NCBI RefSeq assembly: GCF_900143065.1
Contig: NZ_FRCX01000017.1
Span: 31,908 to 95,907 of the forward strand
Source of the DNA: Duganella sacchari
GTDB taxonomy: Bacteria; Pseudomonadota; Gammaproteobacteria; Burkholderiales; Burkholderiaceae_D
Direction: 5' to 3'
DNA length: 64,000 nucleotides
Below, piece by piece: positions 1 through 8,524 of the stretch. The translations under genes and the position numbers were made by a program. Within the stretch, counting starts at the first letter, position 1. Each line of letters opens with the position of its first letter. The notes beneath the pieces were generated by a model, which did not search any database, was not told where the DNA came from, and worked only from the letters and a program-made list of their open reading frames with translations.

Positions 1-375
1 CTGCTGGATGGCACCGCCATCGAGCAGAAGAAAAAGCTGCTGGGCTTCCAGCTGGCGCTGTGGGACCTGATTGAAGATGATGGCGATATGTACCACGGCA
101 CGACGCAGAAGTTCTCGACCGGCCTGACCGGCAACAGCGGCGCCTACGTGGCGACCGCGCAGCAAATGCTGACGGCGGCATCGACCCACACGCTGACCAA
201 TATGTACAATTACAGCACCTTCACCGGTGTGGCGGATAGCGCCCATTCGCAAAACCTGCTGAGCGTGTCGGCCGTACCGGAAGCCGATACCTGGGCCATG
301 ATGGCCGTCGGCCTGGGCCTGATCGGCTTCATGGGCCGCCGCAAATCCGACAAGAGCGAGAAATTCGCCGTTTAA
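1..375 (+). CDS. PEP-CTERM sorting-domain protein, 3' part
   Basis: The reading frame is open from the first base of the window to the TAA at 373-375, so only the last 124 residues are seen. The C-terminus has the PEP-CTERM layout: a Val-Pro-Glu-Ala motif about 35 residues from the end, a hydrophobic stretch (WAMMAVGLGLIGFMG) and a basic cluster (RRK). In this family the signal leads to exosortase-dependent processing and release to the cell surface or biofilm matrix; that is family knowledge, not visible here. The body of the protein is too incomplete for a function. An intrinsic terminator follows directly, so this is the last gene of its unit. Confidence 0.8.
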   Translation: MLDGTAIEQKKKLLGFQLALWDLIEDDGDMYHGTTQKFSTGLTGNSGAYVATAQQMLTAASTHTLTNMYNYSTFTGVADSAHSQNLLSVSAVPEADTWAMMAVGLGLIGFMGRRKSDKSEKFAV

Positions 376-395
376 GCAGTTCTTAAGGCCTGAAC

Positions 396-438
396 GCCGC
401 GCCCTGGCAGCTGCACGCTGCCCGGCGCGGCTTTTTTA
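396..438 (+). terminator. Intrinsic terminator after the PEP-CTERM gene
   Basis: The arms GCCGCGCC (396-403) and GGCGCGGC (424-431) pair perfectly, the inner GGCAG/CTGCC extends the stem, and a run of six T follows at 432-437. Confidence 0.85.
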
Positions 439-522
439 TGGGCCAAGGTTCGGTGTTTCACCCATGAAATCCCTTTTGTATGGCACACTGCGGGCTATTC
501 AGATTGATCCCCTCGGGAGCCC

Positions 523-1788
523 ATGAGCATAGTCAAGAATTTGCCGTTCGAATGGCTGGTTGGCCTGCGTTATACGCGTGCTGGCAAGCGCAGCGGGCGG
601 AATAGTTTTATATCGTTTATCTCGCTGATCTCCATGGCCGGCATTGGCCTGGGCGTGGCGGCGCTGATCGTGGTGCTGTCGGTGATGAATGGCTTCCAGA
701 AGGAAGTCACGGACCGCATGCTGTCGGTGCTGGCCCACGTCGAGATTTTCGATGGCCGCGGTTCCATGCCGAACTGGCAGGCGGAAGCCGCCGAAGCGCG
801 CAAGAATCCAGAAGTGATCGGCACCGCGCCTTTCGCAGAAACCCAGGGCATGCTGGTGCGCGACGACGTGCTGCGTCCCGCCGTGATCCGCGGCGTGCTT
901 CCGGAAGAAGAACCGAAAGTCTCCGATGTCGCCAGGCAGACCAGGCGCGGCAGCTTTAACGCGTTGCAGCCGGGCGCTTACAATATCGTGCTGGGCATCG
1001 AGCTGGCGCGCGCGCTGCGCGTCAACCTCGGCGAGAAAGTGACGCTGGCGCTGGCACAAGGCCAGCCGACGCCCGCTGGCGTGCTGCCGCGTTTGCGCTC
1101 ATTTACCGTGGTCGGCATCTTTGAAGCTGGCCACAACGAGTTCGATTCGGCACTCGCGTTCGTGCACCTGACCGACGCCGAGAAACTGCTGCGCATTGAC
1201 GCGCCGGCCGGCCTGCGTCTGCGCTTGCAGGACATGCACCGCGCGCCGCAGGTGGCCGAGGATCTCAAGCACTCGATGCCGGGCGAGCTGTTTGTGCGCG
1301 ACTGGTCCAAGCTCAATGCCAACTGGTTCGCCGCCGTGCAGACCGAAAAGCGCATGATGTTCATTATCCTGACGCTGATTATCGCGGTGGCCGCATTCAA
1401 CCTGGTGTCCACGCTGGTGATGACCGTGACCGACAAGCAGGCCGACATCGCCATCCTGCGCACGCTGGGCGCCTCGCCGCGTTCGGTCATGAAGATCTTC
1501 ATGATCCAGGGCGCGCTGGTGGGCATACTGGGCACCGTGATCGGCGTCAGCCTGGGCGTGCTGGTGGCGCTGAACATCGATGTGATCGTACCGTTTATTG
1601 AACATTTATTGGGAGTGCAGTTCTTGTCCAAGGATATTTACTACATCAGCACCGTGCCTTCGGATTTGCGTTGGCCGGACGTCTTCAAGATCGGCGGCGT
1701 GGCCGTGGTGCTGGCTTTTGTCGCGACCTTGTACCCAAGCTGGTGGGCCGCCCGTGTGAAACCTGCGGAGGCGCTGCGCTATGAGTAA
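523..1788 (+). CDS. lolC: Lipoprotein-releasing ABC transporter permease LolC/LolE
   Basis: Inner-membrane subunit of the Lol machinery, which extracts outer-membrane lipoproteins from the inner membrane and hands them to LolA. The 421-residue product has the family layout: a first membrane segment at about residues 28-50, a long periplasmic domain, and three membrane segments in the C-terminal FtsX-like domain (about 275-410). The ATG at 523 has GGGAG 4 nt upstream. The gene overlaps lolD by 8 nt, so the two are translationally coupled. Many betaproteobacteria carry one LolC/E-type permease gene rather than two; which paralogue name applies cannot be decided here. This is core-genome DNA. 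Confidence 0.93.
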   Translation: MSIVKNLPFEWLVGLRYTRAGKRSGRNSFISFISLISMAGIGLGVAALIVVLSVMNGFQKEVTDRMLSVLAHVEIFDGRGSMPNWQAEAAEARKNPEVIGTAPFAETQGMLVRDDVLRPAVIRGVLPEEEPKVSDVARQTRRGSFNALQPGAYNIVLGIELARALRVNLGEKVTLALAQGQPTPAGVLPRLRSFTVVGIFEAGHNEFDSALAFVHLTDAEKLLRIDAPAGLRLRLQDMHRAPQVAEDLKHSMPGELFVRDWSKLNANWFAAVQTEKRMMFIILTLIIAVAAFNLVSTLVMTVTDKQADIAILRTLGASPRSVMKIFMIQGALVGILGTVIGVSLGVLVALNIDVIVPFIEHLLGVQFLSKDIYYISTVPSDLRWPDVFKIGGVAVVLAFVATLYPSWWAARVKPAEALRYE

Positions 1789-2476
1789 CCAGGAACCTGT
1801 CGTTCTGTCCTGCCGCAACCTCGGTAAGACCTTCACCCAGGGCAGCTACTCGGTCAAGGTGCTGGCCGGTATCGATATCGACGTGCGCCGTGGCGAGCGG
1901 GTGGCGATTGTCGGCGCTTCCGGCTCCGGCAAATCGACGCTGCTGCATCTGCTGGGCGGCCTCGATACGCCGACCGCCGGCAGCGTGACCCTGCAAGGCA
2001 AGGACTTCGCCAGCCTCAGTGAATCGGCGCGCGGTGACCTGCGCAATTCGTCGCTGGGCTTTGTCTACCAGTTCCATCACCTGCTGCCGGAATTCAGCGC
2101 GCAGGACAACGTCGCCATGCCGCTCATGATCCGCCGCGTCAAGCGTGACGTCGCTACGTCGGCGGCGCAGGAAATCCTGAAGCGCGTCAATCTGGGCAAG
2201 CGCGTATCGCACGTGCCGGGCGAGCTGTCCGGCGGCGAACGTCAGCGCGTAGCCCTGGCGCGCGCGCTCGTCACCCAGCCGGCCTGCGTGCTGGCCGATG
2301 AACCGACCGGTAACCTGGACCACGCCACCGCGCAGCAGATTTTTGACCTGATGCTGGAACTGTCGCGCACCCTGGGCACCGCGTTTGTCATTGTCACCCA
2401 CGACATCGAACTGGCACGCCGCTGCGACCGCGTGCTGCGCATGACCGAGCAGGGATTGCAGCCAGACGAGGCGTAA
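1781..2476 (+). CDS. lolD: Lipoprotein-releasing ABC transporter ATPase LolD
   Basis: Cytoplasmic ATPase that powers lipoprotein release by the LolCDE complex. All ABC motifs are present in the 231-residue product: Walker A GASGSGKST (about residues 45-53), signature LSGGERQR (about 149) and Walker B with the catalytic Glu, LADEPTGNLD (about 171-180), followed by the switch His in THDIE. The start ATG lies inside the end of lolC, 8 nt before its last base, with GGAG upstream. Three bases separate it from the TatD gene, so all three are probably one operon. Confidence 0.95.
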   Translation: MSNQEPVVLSCRNLGKTFTQGSYSVKVLAGIDIDVRRGERVAIVGASGSGKSTLLHLLGGLDTPTAGSVTLQGKDFASLSESARGDLRNSSLGFVYQFHHLLPEFSAQDNVAMPLMIRRVKRDVATSAAQEILKRVNLGKRVSHVPGELSGGERQRVALARALVTQPACVLADEPTGNLDHATAQQIFDLMLELSRTLGTAFVIVTHDIELARRCDRVLRMTEQGLQPDEA

Positions 2477-2479
2477 GCC

Positions 2480-3274
2480 ATGTGGATAGACACCCACTGC
2501 CATCTGGACGCGTACGAATTCGGCAACGAATCCGTGGCCCTGGCCGCGCTGGCCAAGGCGCAGGGCGTGGACATGATCGTGCTGCCGGCGGTGGAAGTGG
2601 CCAACTTCGCCATCATGGCGCAGCTGGCGGCCAGCGTGGACAATGCCTGTTATGCGCTGGGCATCCATCCCATCTACGTACCGCATGCGAAGGAAGATGA
2701 CCTGCGCGTGTTGCGCGAGCAGGTCGCCGCCGCCATGGACGATCCGCGTTTTGTGGCGCTGGGCGAGATCGGCCTCGACTTCTTCATTCCCATGCTGACC
2801 GAGCCGGCCATGCGCGACAAGCAGGTCTTCTTCTTCCGCGAGCAGCTGAAGATTGCCCGTGACTTCAACCTGCCGGTGCTGACCCATGTGCGCCGTTCGC
2901 AGGACGTGGTGCTCAAGCATGTGCGGCAGATTCGGCCGAATGGCGGCATCGCGCACGCCTTCAATGGCAGCGCGCAGCAGGCGCAAGGCTATATCGACCT
3001 CGGTTTCAAGCTGGGCTTCGGCGGCGCCATGACCTTCACGCGCGCCTTGCAGATCCGCCGGCTGGCGGCGGACTTGCCGCTGGAGTCCATCGTGCTGGAA
3101 ACCGATGCGCCGGACATTGCGCCGTCCTGGGTACATCCGGGCCGCAACAGTCCGGACCAGATTCCGCGCATCGGCGCCGTGCTGGCCGAACTACGCGGCA
3201 TGACAGTGGAGCAGGTGGCCGCCGCCACCACGGCGAACGCCCAAAACGTGCTGCCAAGAATTTCCTTGCGGTAA
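2480..3274 (+). CDS. TatD-family metal-dependent hydrolase/DNase
   Basis: TIM-barrel metallohydrolase of the TatD family, cytoplasmic, 264 residues, the usual length. Metal-site motifs are intact: DTHCHLD at residues 4-10, GEIGLDF near 95, THVRRS in the middle and ETDAPD near 207. Family members act as 3'-5' exonucleases in DNA repair or quality control; the physiological substrate of this one cannot be read from sequence. It starts 3 nt after lolD and completes a lolC-lolD-tatD operon. Confidence 0.9.
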   Translation: MWIDTHCHLDAYEFGNESVALAALAKAQGVDMIVLPAVEVANFAIMAQLAASVDNACYALGIHPIYVPHAKEDDLRVLREQVAAAMDDPRFVALGEIGLDFFIPMLTEPAMRDKQVFFFREQLKIARDFNLPVLTHVRRSQDVVLKHVRQIRPNGGIAHAFNGSAQQAQGYIDLGFKLGFGGAMTFTRALQIRRLAADLPLESIVLETDAPDIAPSWVHPGRNSPDQIPRIGAVLAELRGMTVEQVAAATTANAQNVLPRISLR

Positions 3275-3366
3275 TTATTTCCCAATTGTGGGATTTGGTT
3301 AGATTTGATATTTGCTTAACAGTGCATAATTTCAAATCTTTACACCCACCTAACGGAGAGCCCGCC

Positions 3367-4173
3367 TTGAAAAACAACGTACGTAACTATAGCCTCGCAG
3401 CCCTCCTGCTGGTGCCCGCGCTGGGCTTCGCCGAGCCGAGCGAAGTCACCGAGCGCGCGATTGACGTCCCCAAATGCAACGCACCGGCTGCCAAGGTGGT
3501 GTTCACCGAATTCAAATGCAAATCGGCAGACTGCTCATCCGGCTCCGGCCAGCAGGACCCGCGCCAGTACCGCTGGTGGGAGCGGCAGGGCAATGTGGCG
3601 CAGCCAAGCTACACCGGCGTCGGCACCGGCATGACCGAAATGCTGGCCACCGCGCTGACCCAGACCGGCTGCTTCGACGTCCAGGAGCGCGCCGCGCTGG
3701 ACGAAATCAACAAGGAACTGGCCCTGGTGGGCAAGAAGGTCGAAGCCGAAGCGGCCGACTACATGATTACCGGCTCGATTACCTCGCTGGGCTTCGAACA
3801 AAGCTCGACCGGCCTGGGTGGCCTGAGCTTCCTGAAAGGCCCGTTGGGCCTGCTGGCCGGCTCGGTTGACTTCAAAAAATCCAAGGTCCACATGAACATG
3901 GACATCCGAGTGGTGGACGTCAAGCGCGCCAAGATCATCGCGTCCAAGACCTTCCAGGCCAATAACGAGAAAAACGGTTTCGGCATCTCGGCACTGGGCT
4001 GGGGCGGCGGCACCGCGCTGGGCGGCAACCATGCCAGCATCAGCGGTTCGCCGCTGGAAGAAGTGGCGCGTGACCTGCTGGTGAAATCGACCTCGTTCCT
4101 GACCGAGACCATCGCCGCGAAAAACATCACCGAACACGTGGCCATCAAAGCCACCGACGTGAGCGTCAAATAA
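3367..4173 (+). CDS. CsgG-like exported protein
   Basis: The chosen start is TTG at 3367: it has a good ribosome binding site (AACGGAGAG, ending 6 nt upstream) and gives a clean signal peptide of about 22 residues (KNN..., hydrophobic core, ALGFA). An upstream in-frame start at 3286 would add a tail without signal character. The 268-residue product resembles the CsgG/HfaB fold family (curli-type outer membrane secretion channel or related assembly factor) in the segment GVGTGMTEMLATALTQTGCFDV followed by a basic/acidic helix and a Gly-rich stretch. No lipobox is visible, unlike true CsgG, and no curli genes are nearby, so the precise role is open. Confidence 0.65.
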   Translation: MKNNVRNYSLAALLLVPALGFAEPSEVTERAIDVPKCNAPAAKVVFTEFKCKSADCSSGSGQQDPRQYRWWERQGNVAQPSYTGVGTGMTEMLATALTQTGCFDVQERAALDEINKELALVGKKVEAEAADYMITGSITSLGFEQSSTGLGGLSFLKGPLGLLAGSVDFKKSKVHMNMDIRVVDVKRAKIIASKTFQANNEKNGFGISALGWGGGTALGGNHASISGSPLEEVARDLLVKSTSFLTETIAAKNITEHVAIKATDVSVK

Positions 4174-4175
4174 AG

Positions 4176-4195
4176 CGGCCACCTGGCGGTGGCCG
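4176..4195. terminator. Hairpin between convergent genes
   Basis: Perfect 8-bp stem CGGCCACC/CGGTGGCC type (4176-4183 with 4188-4195) and a 4-nt loop, just after the CsgG-like gene and facing the convergent lipoprotein gene. There is no T tract, so it may be a weak bidirectional terminator. Confidence 0.45.
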
Positions 4196-4210
4196 ATGGA
4201 CGCCGCCTTG

Positions 4211-5302
4211 CTATTTGCACTGCGGACTGGCGGGCATGCCACACATGATGGCGCGGGTGACGTCGTCATTTGCCAGATACGTGGTGTGGGCCGTGTAGGG
4301 ATTTTCCAGGTAGCCGAAATAGGTCTTGTCGTTGGAGACCAGCACATTGGCGATGGCCGCCTTGTTGCTGTAGTTGCTGGGCTGTAGCCACCAGGAGAGC
4401 TGGTCGTTCGGGTCGGTGAAAGCGACCACCGTGATCTTCGGTACCAGGCTGCGCGTCTTCTGGGCCGACAGCAGCCGGTTGAGGGCATCGTCACGTTTGC
4501 CGTCGGCCAGCAGCGATAGCGTAGCACTGCGGTCGGCCAGACTCAGTATCGGCAATTGATTCGCGCCCATGTACAGATAGGAGATACGTTCGATGGCGTC
4601 ATCGCCCGCGCGCTTGCTGCTGCTATCGGCAGGATGGCCTGCCATGAGGTTGAGCGCGTCGAAAGTCATCTTGCTGCCCAGGCTTTCGGAGATCAGCACC
4701 AGCGGCACCGTCTTGCCGGCATTGCGGCTGGCCTGTTCTGCGGTTACCTGCGTGATGGCGTTGATGAAGGCCTGATTGATCGCGGCCTTGCTCTCGCCCT
4801 GATAAATCAGCGCATCGGACAGGCAGTCATTCATCAGCGTGTCTTTGAGCCTGGCGTTCAAGGTGGCGCGCACTGGCCGGCATGCATCATCCGCCGCGCA
4901 ATTGGTCGGCGTGCCGCTGAGGTCATAGGCCAGCGTGGCCTTGCCTGGCGCCGTGAGGCCGGACCAGATAAACGCACTAAAGTAAATCGTGCCATCGGGC
5001 GTGCTGCTTTCCGCGCTGACGATCTCGATGCCATCGATATTTTTTGTCTGACTGGTTTTGGCCGCAGAGGTGCTTTGTCCTGTCGCCCTGGCGAGCGTGG
5101 TGATCGTCTCCAGCGCCCACTGCTGCTTATGCGTGCACATGCCGTGGACCAGTATCACATCAACCCTTTTGTCGGGCGTATTTGCCAGCAACTGTGTGAT
5201 GCCTGCAAACGGTTTGCTGTCCTTGATCACCACATCCGGCTTGTACGGCGTGCTGCTGCAAGCGGCAAGGAAAACGGCCAAAGCGGCGATACCTCTTTTC
5301 AT
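4211..5302 (-). CDS. Lipoprotein with alpha/beta-hydrolase-like features
   Basis: The start is ATG at 5302, preceded by AGGAG, which gives a 363-residue lipoprotein precursor: KR in the n-region, a hydrophobic core and the lipobox LAAC at about residues 12-15. After the lipidated Cys, VDVILVHGMCTH near residue 46 looks like the beta-strand plus His-Gly oxyanion segment of alpha/beta hydrolases, and ISESLGSK near 203 could be the nucleophile elbow, although the first Gly of GxSxG is replaced. It is probably a membrane-anchored esterase-like protein; substrate unknown. It is transcribed towards the CsgG-like gene and away from comEC. Confidence 0.6.
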   Translation of the reverse strand: MKRGIAALAVFLAACSSTPYKPDVVIKDSKPFAGITQLLANTPDKRVDVILVHGMCTHKQQWALETITTLARATGQSTSAAKTSQTKNIDGIEIVSAESSTPDGTIYFSAFIWSGLTAPGKATLAYDLSGTPTNCAADDACRPVRATLNARLKDTLMNDCLSDALIYQGESKAAINQAFINAITQVTAEQASRNAGKTVPLVLISESLGSKMTFDALNLMAGHPADSSSKRAGDDAIERISYLYMGANQLPILSLADRSATLSLLADGKRDDALNRLLSAQKTRSLVPKITVVAFTDPNDQLSWWLQPSNYSNKAAIANVLVSNDKTYFGYLENPYTAHTTYLANDDVTRAIMCGMPASPQCK

Positions 5303-5443
5303 GGCGTACTCCTGGGCATCCGTTGTGAGATTGCCTATGGTGCCTGAAATTCTGGCTAACAATTCTCGTCAATTATCACGTTGAGGCATCTCAAGCGGGC
5401 AGGGTTGTCCAGCGTTGTAGTATCACTGCCGGGAGGTGGTGCG

Positions 5444-6406
5444 ATGCGTATGGTGCTGATTGGCGTTGCGGCAGGCGTGACAGCGCTACAGATGCAGGCG
5501 TCGCTACCTTCATGGACCATGCTCGCCGCGCTGGCCGTCCTGTCCGCGTTGCTGCTCCTGCTGCGGCGTCGCCTGCGCGCCATGGCGAACCTGGGCCATG
5601 GCGCGATTGCCGGCTTCCTGTGGGCCGGCTGGCTGGCACACCAGGCGCTGGCGCCGCAGCTCGCGCTGGAGGACGAGGGGCGCGATATTCAGCTGACCGG
5701 TACCATCGATAACTTGCCATACCGTTTTTCTCAAGGCGTGCGCTTCAATTTTTTAGTGCAGGGCGCCAGCGCCGCGGTGCCGCAGCGGCTGGCGTTAGCG
5801 TGGTATGAAGGGTATCGCGACCAGGTCAGTGTGGTGCCGGACCTGCAGCCCGGCGAACGCTGGCAGCTTACCGTGCGCTTGCAGCGGCCCCATGGCAATG
5901 CCAATCCCTACGGCTTTGATTACGAAGCGTGGCTGCTGGAGCAGGGCTTGCGCGCGACCGGCTACGTGCGTCCGGCGCGCGGTAACCAGCGGCTGGATGG
6001 CTTCGTTGTGAGTGTTGGCAACCTGGTTGAACGTAGCCGGGCGGCGCTGCGGGAACGCATCCTTGCCGCGCTGCCGGGGCGGCCGTATGCCAATGTGATC
6101 GTCGCGCTGGTGGTTGGCGATCAGCGCGGTATCGAGCAGTCGGACTGGCAGGTGTTCAACCGCACTGGTATCGGCCATCTGATATCCATTTCAGGTCTGC
6201 ATATCACCATGGTGGCGGGCCTGTTCGCGCTGGTGGCCTATACGCTGTGGCGCTGGTCCTTCTTCACGCGCGCGCAACTGCCCCTGCTGCTGCCGGCGCA
6301 GAAAGTGGCGGCGCTGGTCGGGGCGGCGGTGGCGTTGCTGTATGTGCTGCTGGCTGGTTTCGGCGTGCCGGCGGGACTTATACGTTGCGCAACACTTGAT
6401 TTATAA
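5444..6406 (+). pseudogene. comEC: comEC, truncated (DNA uptake channel)
   Basis: ComEC/Rec2 is the inner-membrane channel for single-stranded DNA in natural transformation and normally has about 750-850 residues. Here the ATG at 5444 (GGGAGGTG upstream) opens a protein with two N-terminal membrane segments, the OB-like domain and the start of the competence domain (GIGHLISISGLHIT near residue 242). Homology ends at GFGVPA (about 6373). The frame then reads a few unrelated residues to a stop at 6404-6406. The lost part holds most of the channel and the metallo-beta-lactamase-like domain, so the product should be non-functional. The break marks the left edge of the resistance island. Confidence 0.85.
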
Positions 6407-6716
6407 AAGAAGCCGAAGATTTTGTTGGGATACTTATCCATCTAGTGTGCTGTCGCTAGATGAAAGTTTACTGTGGCAGATCAACAACGTTTTGCCCAAG
6501 CTGTTCGATTCTTTTCCAGCAGTAGACTTGCCCGCGAACTGAGAAAGCTATCACGTACTCGTGAGTACACCTCCATATGCGATTGCCAAAGGGCTCTAGG
6601 GGGCAAGGAGGGCGAGGCTGAGGTTTTGTTTTTTGGCCGGCAATATACGTCTTCCGAAACTACGAGGAAGGTTGGAATGCGAGTGAATACGCAAGGATGC
6701 TTAAGCGCCCAGCTGT
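6407..6716. other. Junction DNA right of the comEC break, no gene recognised
   Basis: No recognisable gene. Short open frames exist on both strands (for example about 60 codons ending at 6542) but none has a convincing start, a ribosome binding site or a known motif. I see no clear terminal inverted repeat or target duplication at the comEC break. Confidence 0.5.
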
Positions 6717-7277
6717 TCACCTGCTTTGCGCTAAAGTCACGGCTGTTGCGCCATAGAATGCGCTGATAGAATTCTCAACGTAATTACTCGGGTTTGACGG
6801 AAGAACCCAAGTTGCCACCAACAACAATCTTCCTGTTGAGGCTGGCGCGAGATTTATGCGATCTCTCGCCGCCTTGATGGCTTTCATAGCTCGCTCGCCG
6901 GGCTCGCCAGGTAGTCGTTGTGCACCGCCAAGGAGCAGGACTAGGTTATGAGATTGGTTGTGCATGACGTCCGCTAGGGTGTCTGCCAGCGTCAATTCGC
7001 CCATCTCACTGGCCGGAGCACATTCGCCCCCGCATCGTGCGCGAAGCAGCTGAGCGAGGCGCGGTAGCCCATTTCTAACCATGATATTCGCCGCATCGAT
7101 CACTTCCACGAGCATCCCGCCGGCCTCCAACATTGGAGCTAGGTCCCAAAAAAATTGAGAGGACTCTTCGTTGGAACTAACCTGAACGAACACGCCGGAA
7201 GCCAGCCCGCCGTCGATTGCCCCTGGAAACAGCAATCGATCCGCTAGCTGACGCGCATTTAGAGATGGATTTTTCAT
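6717..7277 (-). pseudogene. Degenerate AAA-type ATPase-like ORF
   Basis: A 186-codon frame, no confident family. The stretch LVLLLGGAQRLPGEPGERA followed by MKAIKAARDRINL and FYGAT resembles the second half of island-encoded AAA ATPases, where the Walker B region normally reads like LVLIIDEAQH. Here the acidic Walker B residues are replaced by Gly-Gly, there is no P-loop, and the expected C-terminal continuation after FYGAT is missing. It is therefore probably a decayed fragment of a mobile-element ATPase. A functional protein of another kind cannot be excluded. Confidence 0.35.
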
Positions 7278-7480
7278 GTGTTGTCGTGACTGCCTACGTA
7301 TTGGAAAACACTACACCGTATTCCCGCGCGCGACTAGGTAGCGCAGCAGTCGAGGCAATTGTATTGATGCTCGAATTGCTTCATGATGACCTCATTGAGG
7401 TCGAGGGTGGTATGAGAATTACTATCACTATTGATGACGAACTGTATTATACGGCCCTTGAATTTACCGATTCCCCATGA
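7265..7480 (+). CDS. Hypothetical small protein
   Basis: Possible 71-residue acidic protein from ATG 7265, ending in DDELYYTALEFTDSP. It starts inside the 5' end of the divergent ATPase-like frame, so the two overlap by 13 nt and at most one start is right. There is no signal peptide, membrane segment or known motif. Compact acidic proteins of this size occur in mobile elements, but no function can be given. Confidence 0.3.
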   Translation: MDFSCVVVTAYVLENTTPYSRARLGSAAVEAIVLMLELLHDDLIEVEGGMRITITIDDELYYTALEFTDSP

Positions 7481-7810
7481 ATAAGGCCGATTTGTTCCGC
7501 GAGGCAGTTAGGACGTTCGTCTAGGTGCGTTCTGCCAAGCGACTTAACGCTTTGGTTGGTATGATAGCCAGCTATAGAGGACGTACCTCTATATCGTGGT
7601 GATACGTCGTAGTAGTCCAAGTGGCGTTGTCCGGATCGTTCTCGATTATCAATACCTTCATCTGCTGCGGGAATCCCAATTAGTCTGCTTTGAATAAAAG
7701 TTGCAGTGTCGTACGCATTTTGTTTTAAACGATACCGTAGAGGAAATGCCCTATTTTGAGGAATTCTCCCGATCATCTTGACCTGCCTGTAATGGCTCTG
7801 CAAGGCCTAC
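7481..7810. other. Gene-poor remnant DNA
   Basis: A 15-codon frame from ATG 7477 ends in an early TAG at 7522-7524, as if a longer gene had been cut. On the minus strand 7447-7803 is open for 118 codons without a recognisable domain. Nothing here can be named; it looks like eroded mobile-element DNA. Confidence 0.35.
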
Positions 7811-7995
7811 ATAGCTAAGTACCCGCTCGAAAGCAAATGTGAATTTTGTCTTCCATACCCGGCGCGCTGCAAGGGGGGCGCCGAGCCTTGCCCGCTGCTA
7901 GCAGTGCCCGCACTGCGTCGCATCGTGCGCCTTGCATCGCATCCGGTTATGTTCGCCAAAATTTCACATTTCCTTCCGTTCGGGTACTTAGTTAT
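7811..7995. mobile_element. MITE-like element with 38-bp inverted ends
   Basis: The left end (7811-7848) and right end (7957-7995) are imperfect inverted repeats sharing ATA(G/A)CTAAGTACCCG and then AAATGTGAA, with about four mismatches and one indel. The 108-bp core is GC-rich and non-coding. No target duplication is obvious. The right end lies about 30 bp upstream of the -10 box of the next gene, so the element contributes that gene's upstream promoter DNA. Confidence 0.55.
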
Positions 7996-8021
7996 ATTTG
8001 TTCTGTTTGATTGAAAGCTGC

Positions 8022-8030
8022 TGCTATAAT
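8022..8030 (+). promoter_or_regulatory. Extended -10 promoter, near-leaderless start
   Basis: TGC-TATAAT (8022-8030) is an extended -10 element ending only 9 nt before the ATG at 8040. Transcription should begin within about 3 nt of the start codon. No Shine-Dalgarno sequence is visible. Confidence 0.6.
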
Positions 8031-8039
8031 CGCCCGGCA

Positions 8040-8435
8040 ATGAAAAAAGCCCTCCTGATACTGCTGATGCTGATACTCCCTCTGCAAGCGATTGCGGCGG
8101 CGGATCGCAATCTCACGCACGTATTGGGCAGCAGTGGCGGTCATGGGCTGGCGTTTGTCGCCAAACATATGGCGGAACACGCCGAGCACATCCTGCACCA
8201 CCATGACGATGATGATGATGACGCCGATGATGGCGGCACTCATGTCGACAGTTCCCAGAAATCCATCCAGCACCTTGCCGACTATGAGCAGGGCTGCGGC
8301 ATGAATATCCTGTTCCCCGCTTTCAGCGAACCGTGTTTGCCTGTGGCGCCACGCGCCGCGCCGTCATTCCGACCCGACGTGTTCTCTGATCGCAGCACCA
8401 CACCGCTACTCCGACCTCCGCGCGCGCTCGCCTGA
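8040..8435 (+). CDS. CzcI-like small exported metal-binding protein
   Basis: 131 residues: a signal peptide (MKKALLILLMLILPLQAIAA), then His residues followed by an Asp run (HILHHHDDDDDDADD near residues 50-65), two Cys in the middle and a C-terminus ending LLRPPRALA. The leader with LPLQ and the Arg-Pro end resemble the CzcI family of small periplasmic proteins that precede czcCBA operons in Cupriavidus. The role of CzcI is poorly known; metal sensing or buffering is inference. The gene heads the first RND operon. ATG 8040 is chosen because it gives the clean signal peptide; it has no ribosome binding site, in keeping with the near-leaderless promoter. Confidence 0.65.
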   Translation: MKKALLILLMLILPLQAIAAADRNLTHVLGSSGGHGLAFVAKHMAEHAEHILHHHDDDDDDADDGGTHVDSSQKSIQHLADYEQGCGMNILFPAFSEPCLPVAPRAAPSFRPDVFSDRSTTPLLRPPRALA

Positions 8436-8524
8436 GCGCGGGCGTCCTTGCGCACGGCCGTTGACGGCCGCTGCCTGACCCAGCCCGCTTGACTGCATCC
8501 AGTTCAATCCTGCAGGGGCTTTTC

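Noticed and set aside
1685..3136. Long open frame (483 codons) on the minus strand opposite lolD and tatD
   Set aside because: It is a GC-rich shadow of two well-conserved genes, with Arg/His/Gln-rich composition and no domain. The same applies to the minus-strand frames 12348-13634 and 51760-52923 opposite RND pumps.
3535..4527. 330-codon minus-strand frame across the CsgG-like gene and the lipoprotein gene end
   Set aside because: Composition is Arg/His/Thr-rich without motif; both overlapped genes have signal peptides, ribosome binding sites and known folds.
6442..6542. Short frame (LSLDESLLWQINNVLPKLF) near the comEC break as a gene
   Set aside because: No start with a ribosome binding site and no recognisable family; could be a gene remnant but cannot be supported.
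7771..7810. TTGACC at 7777 followed by TGGC/GCCT elements as a third MerR-type promoter
   Set aside because: The arms do not form a proper dyad and no -10 box lies 19-20 bp downstream.
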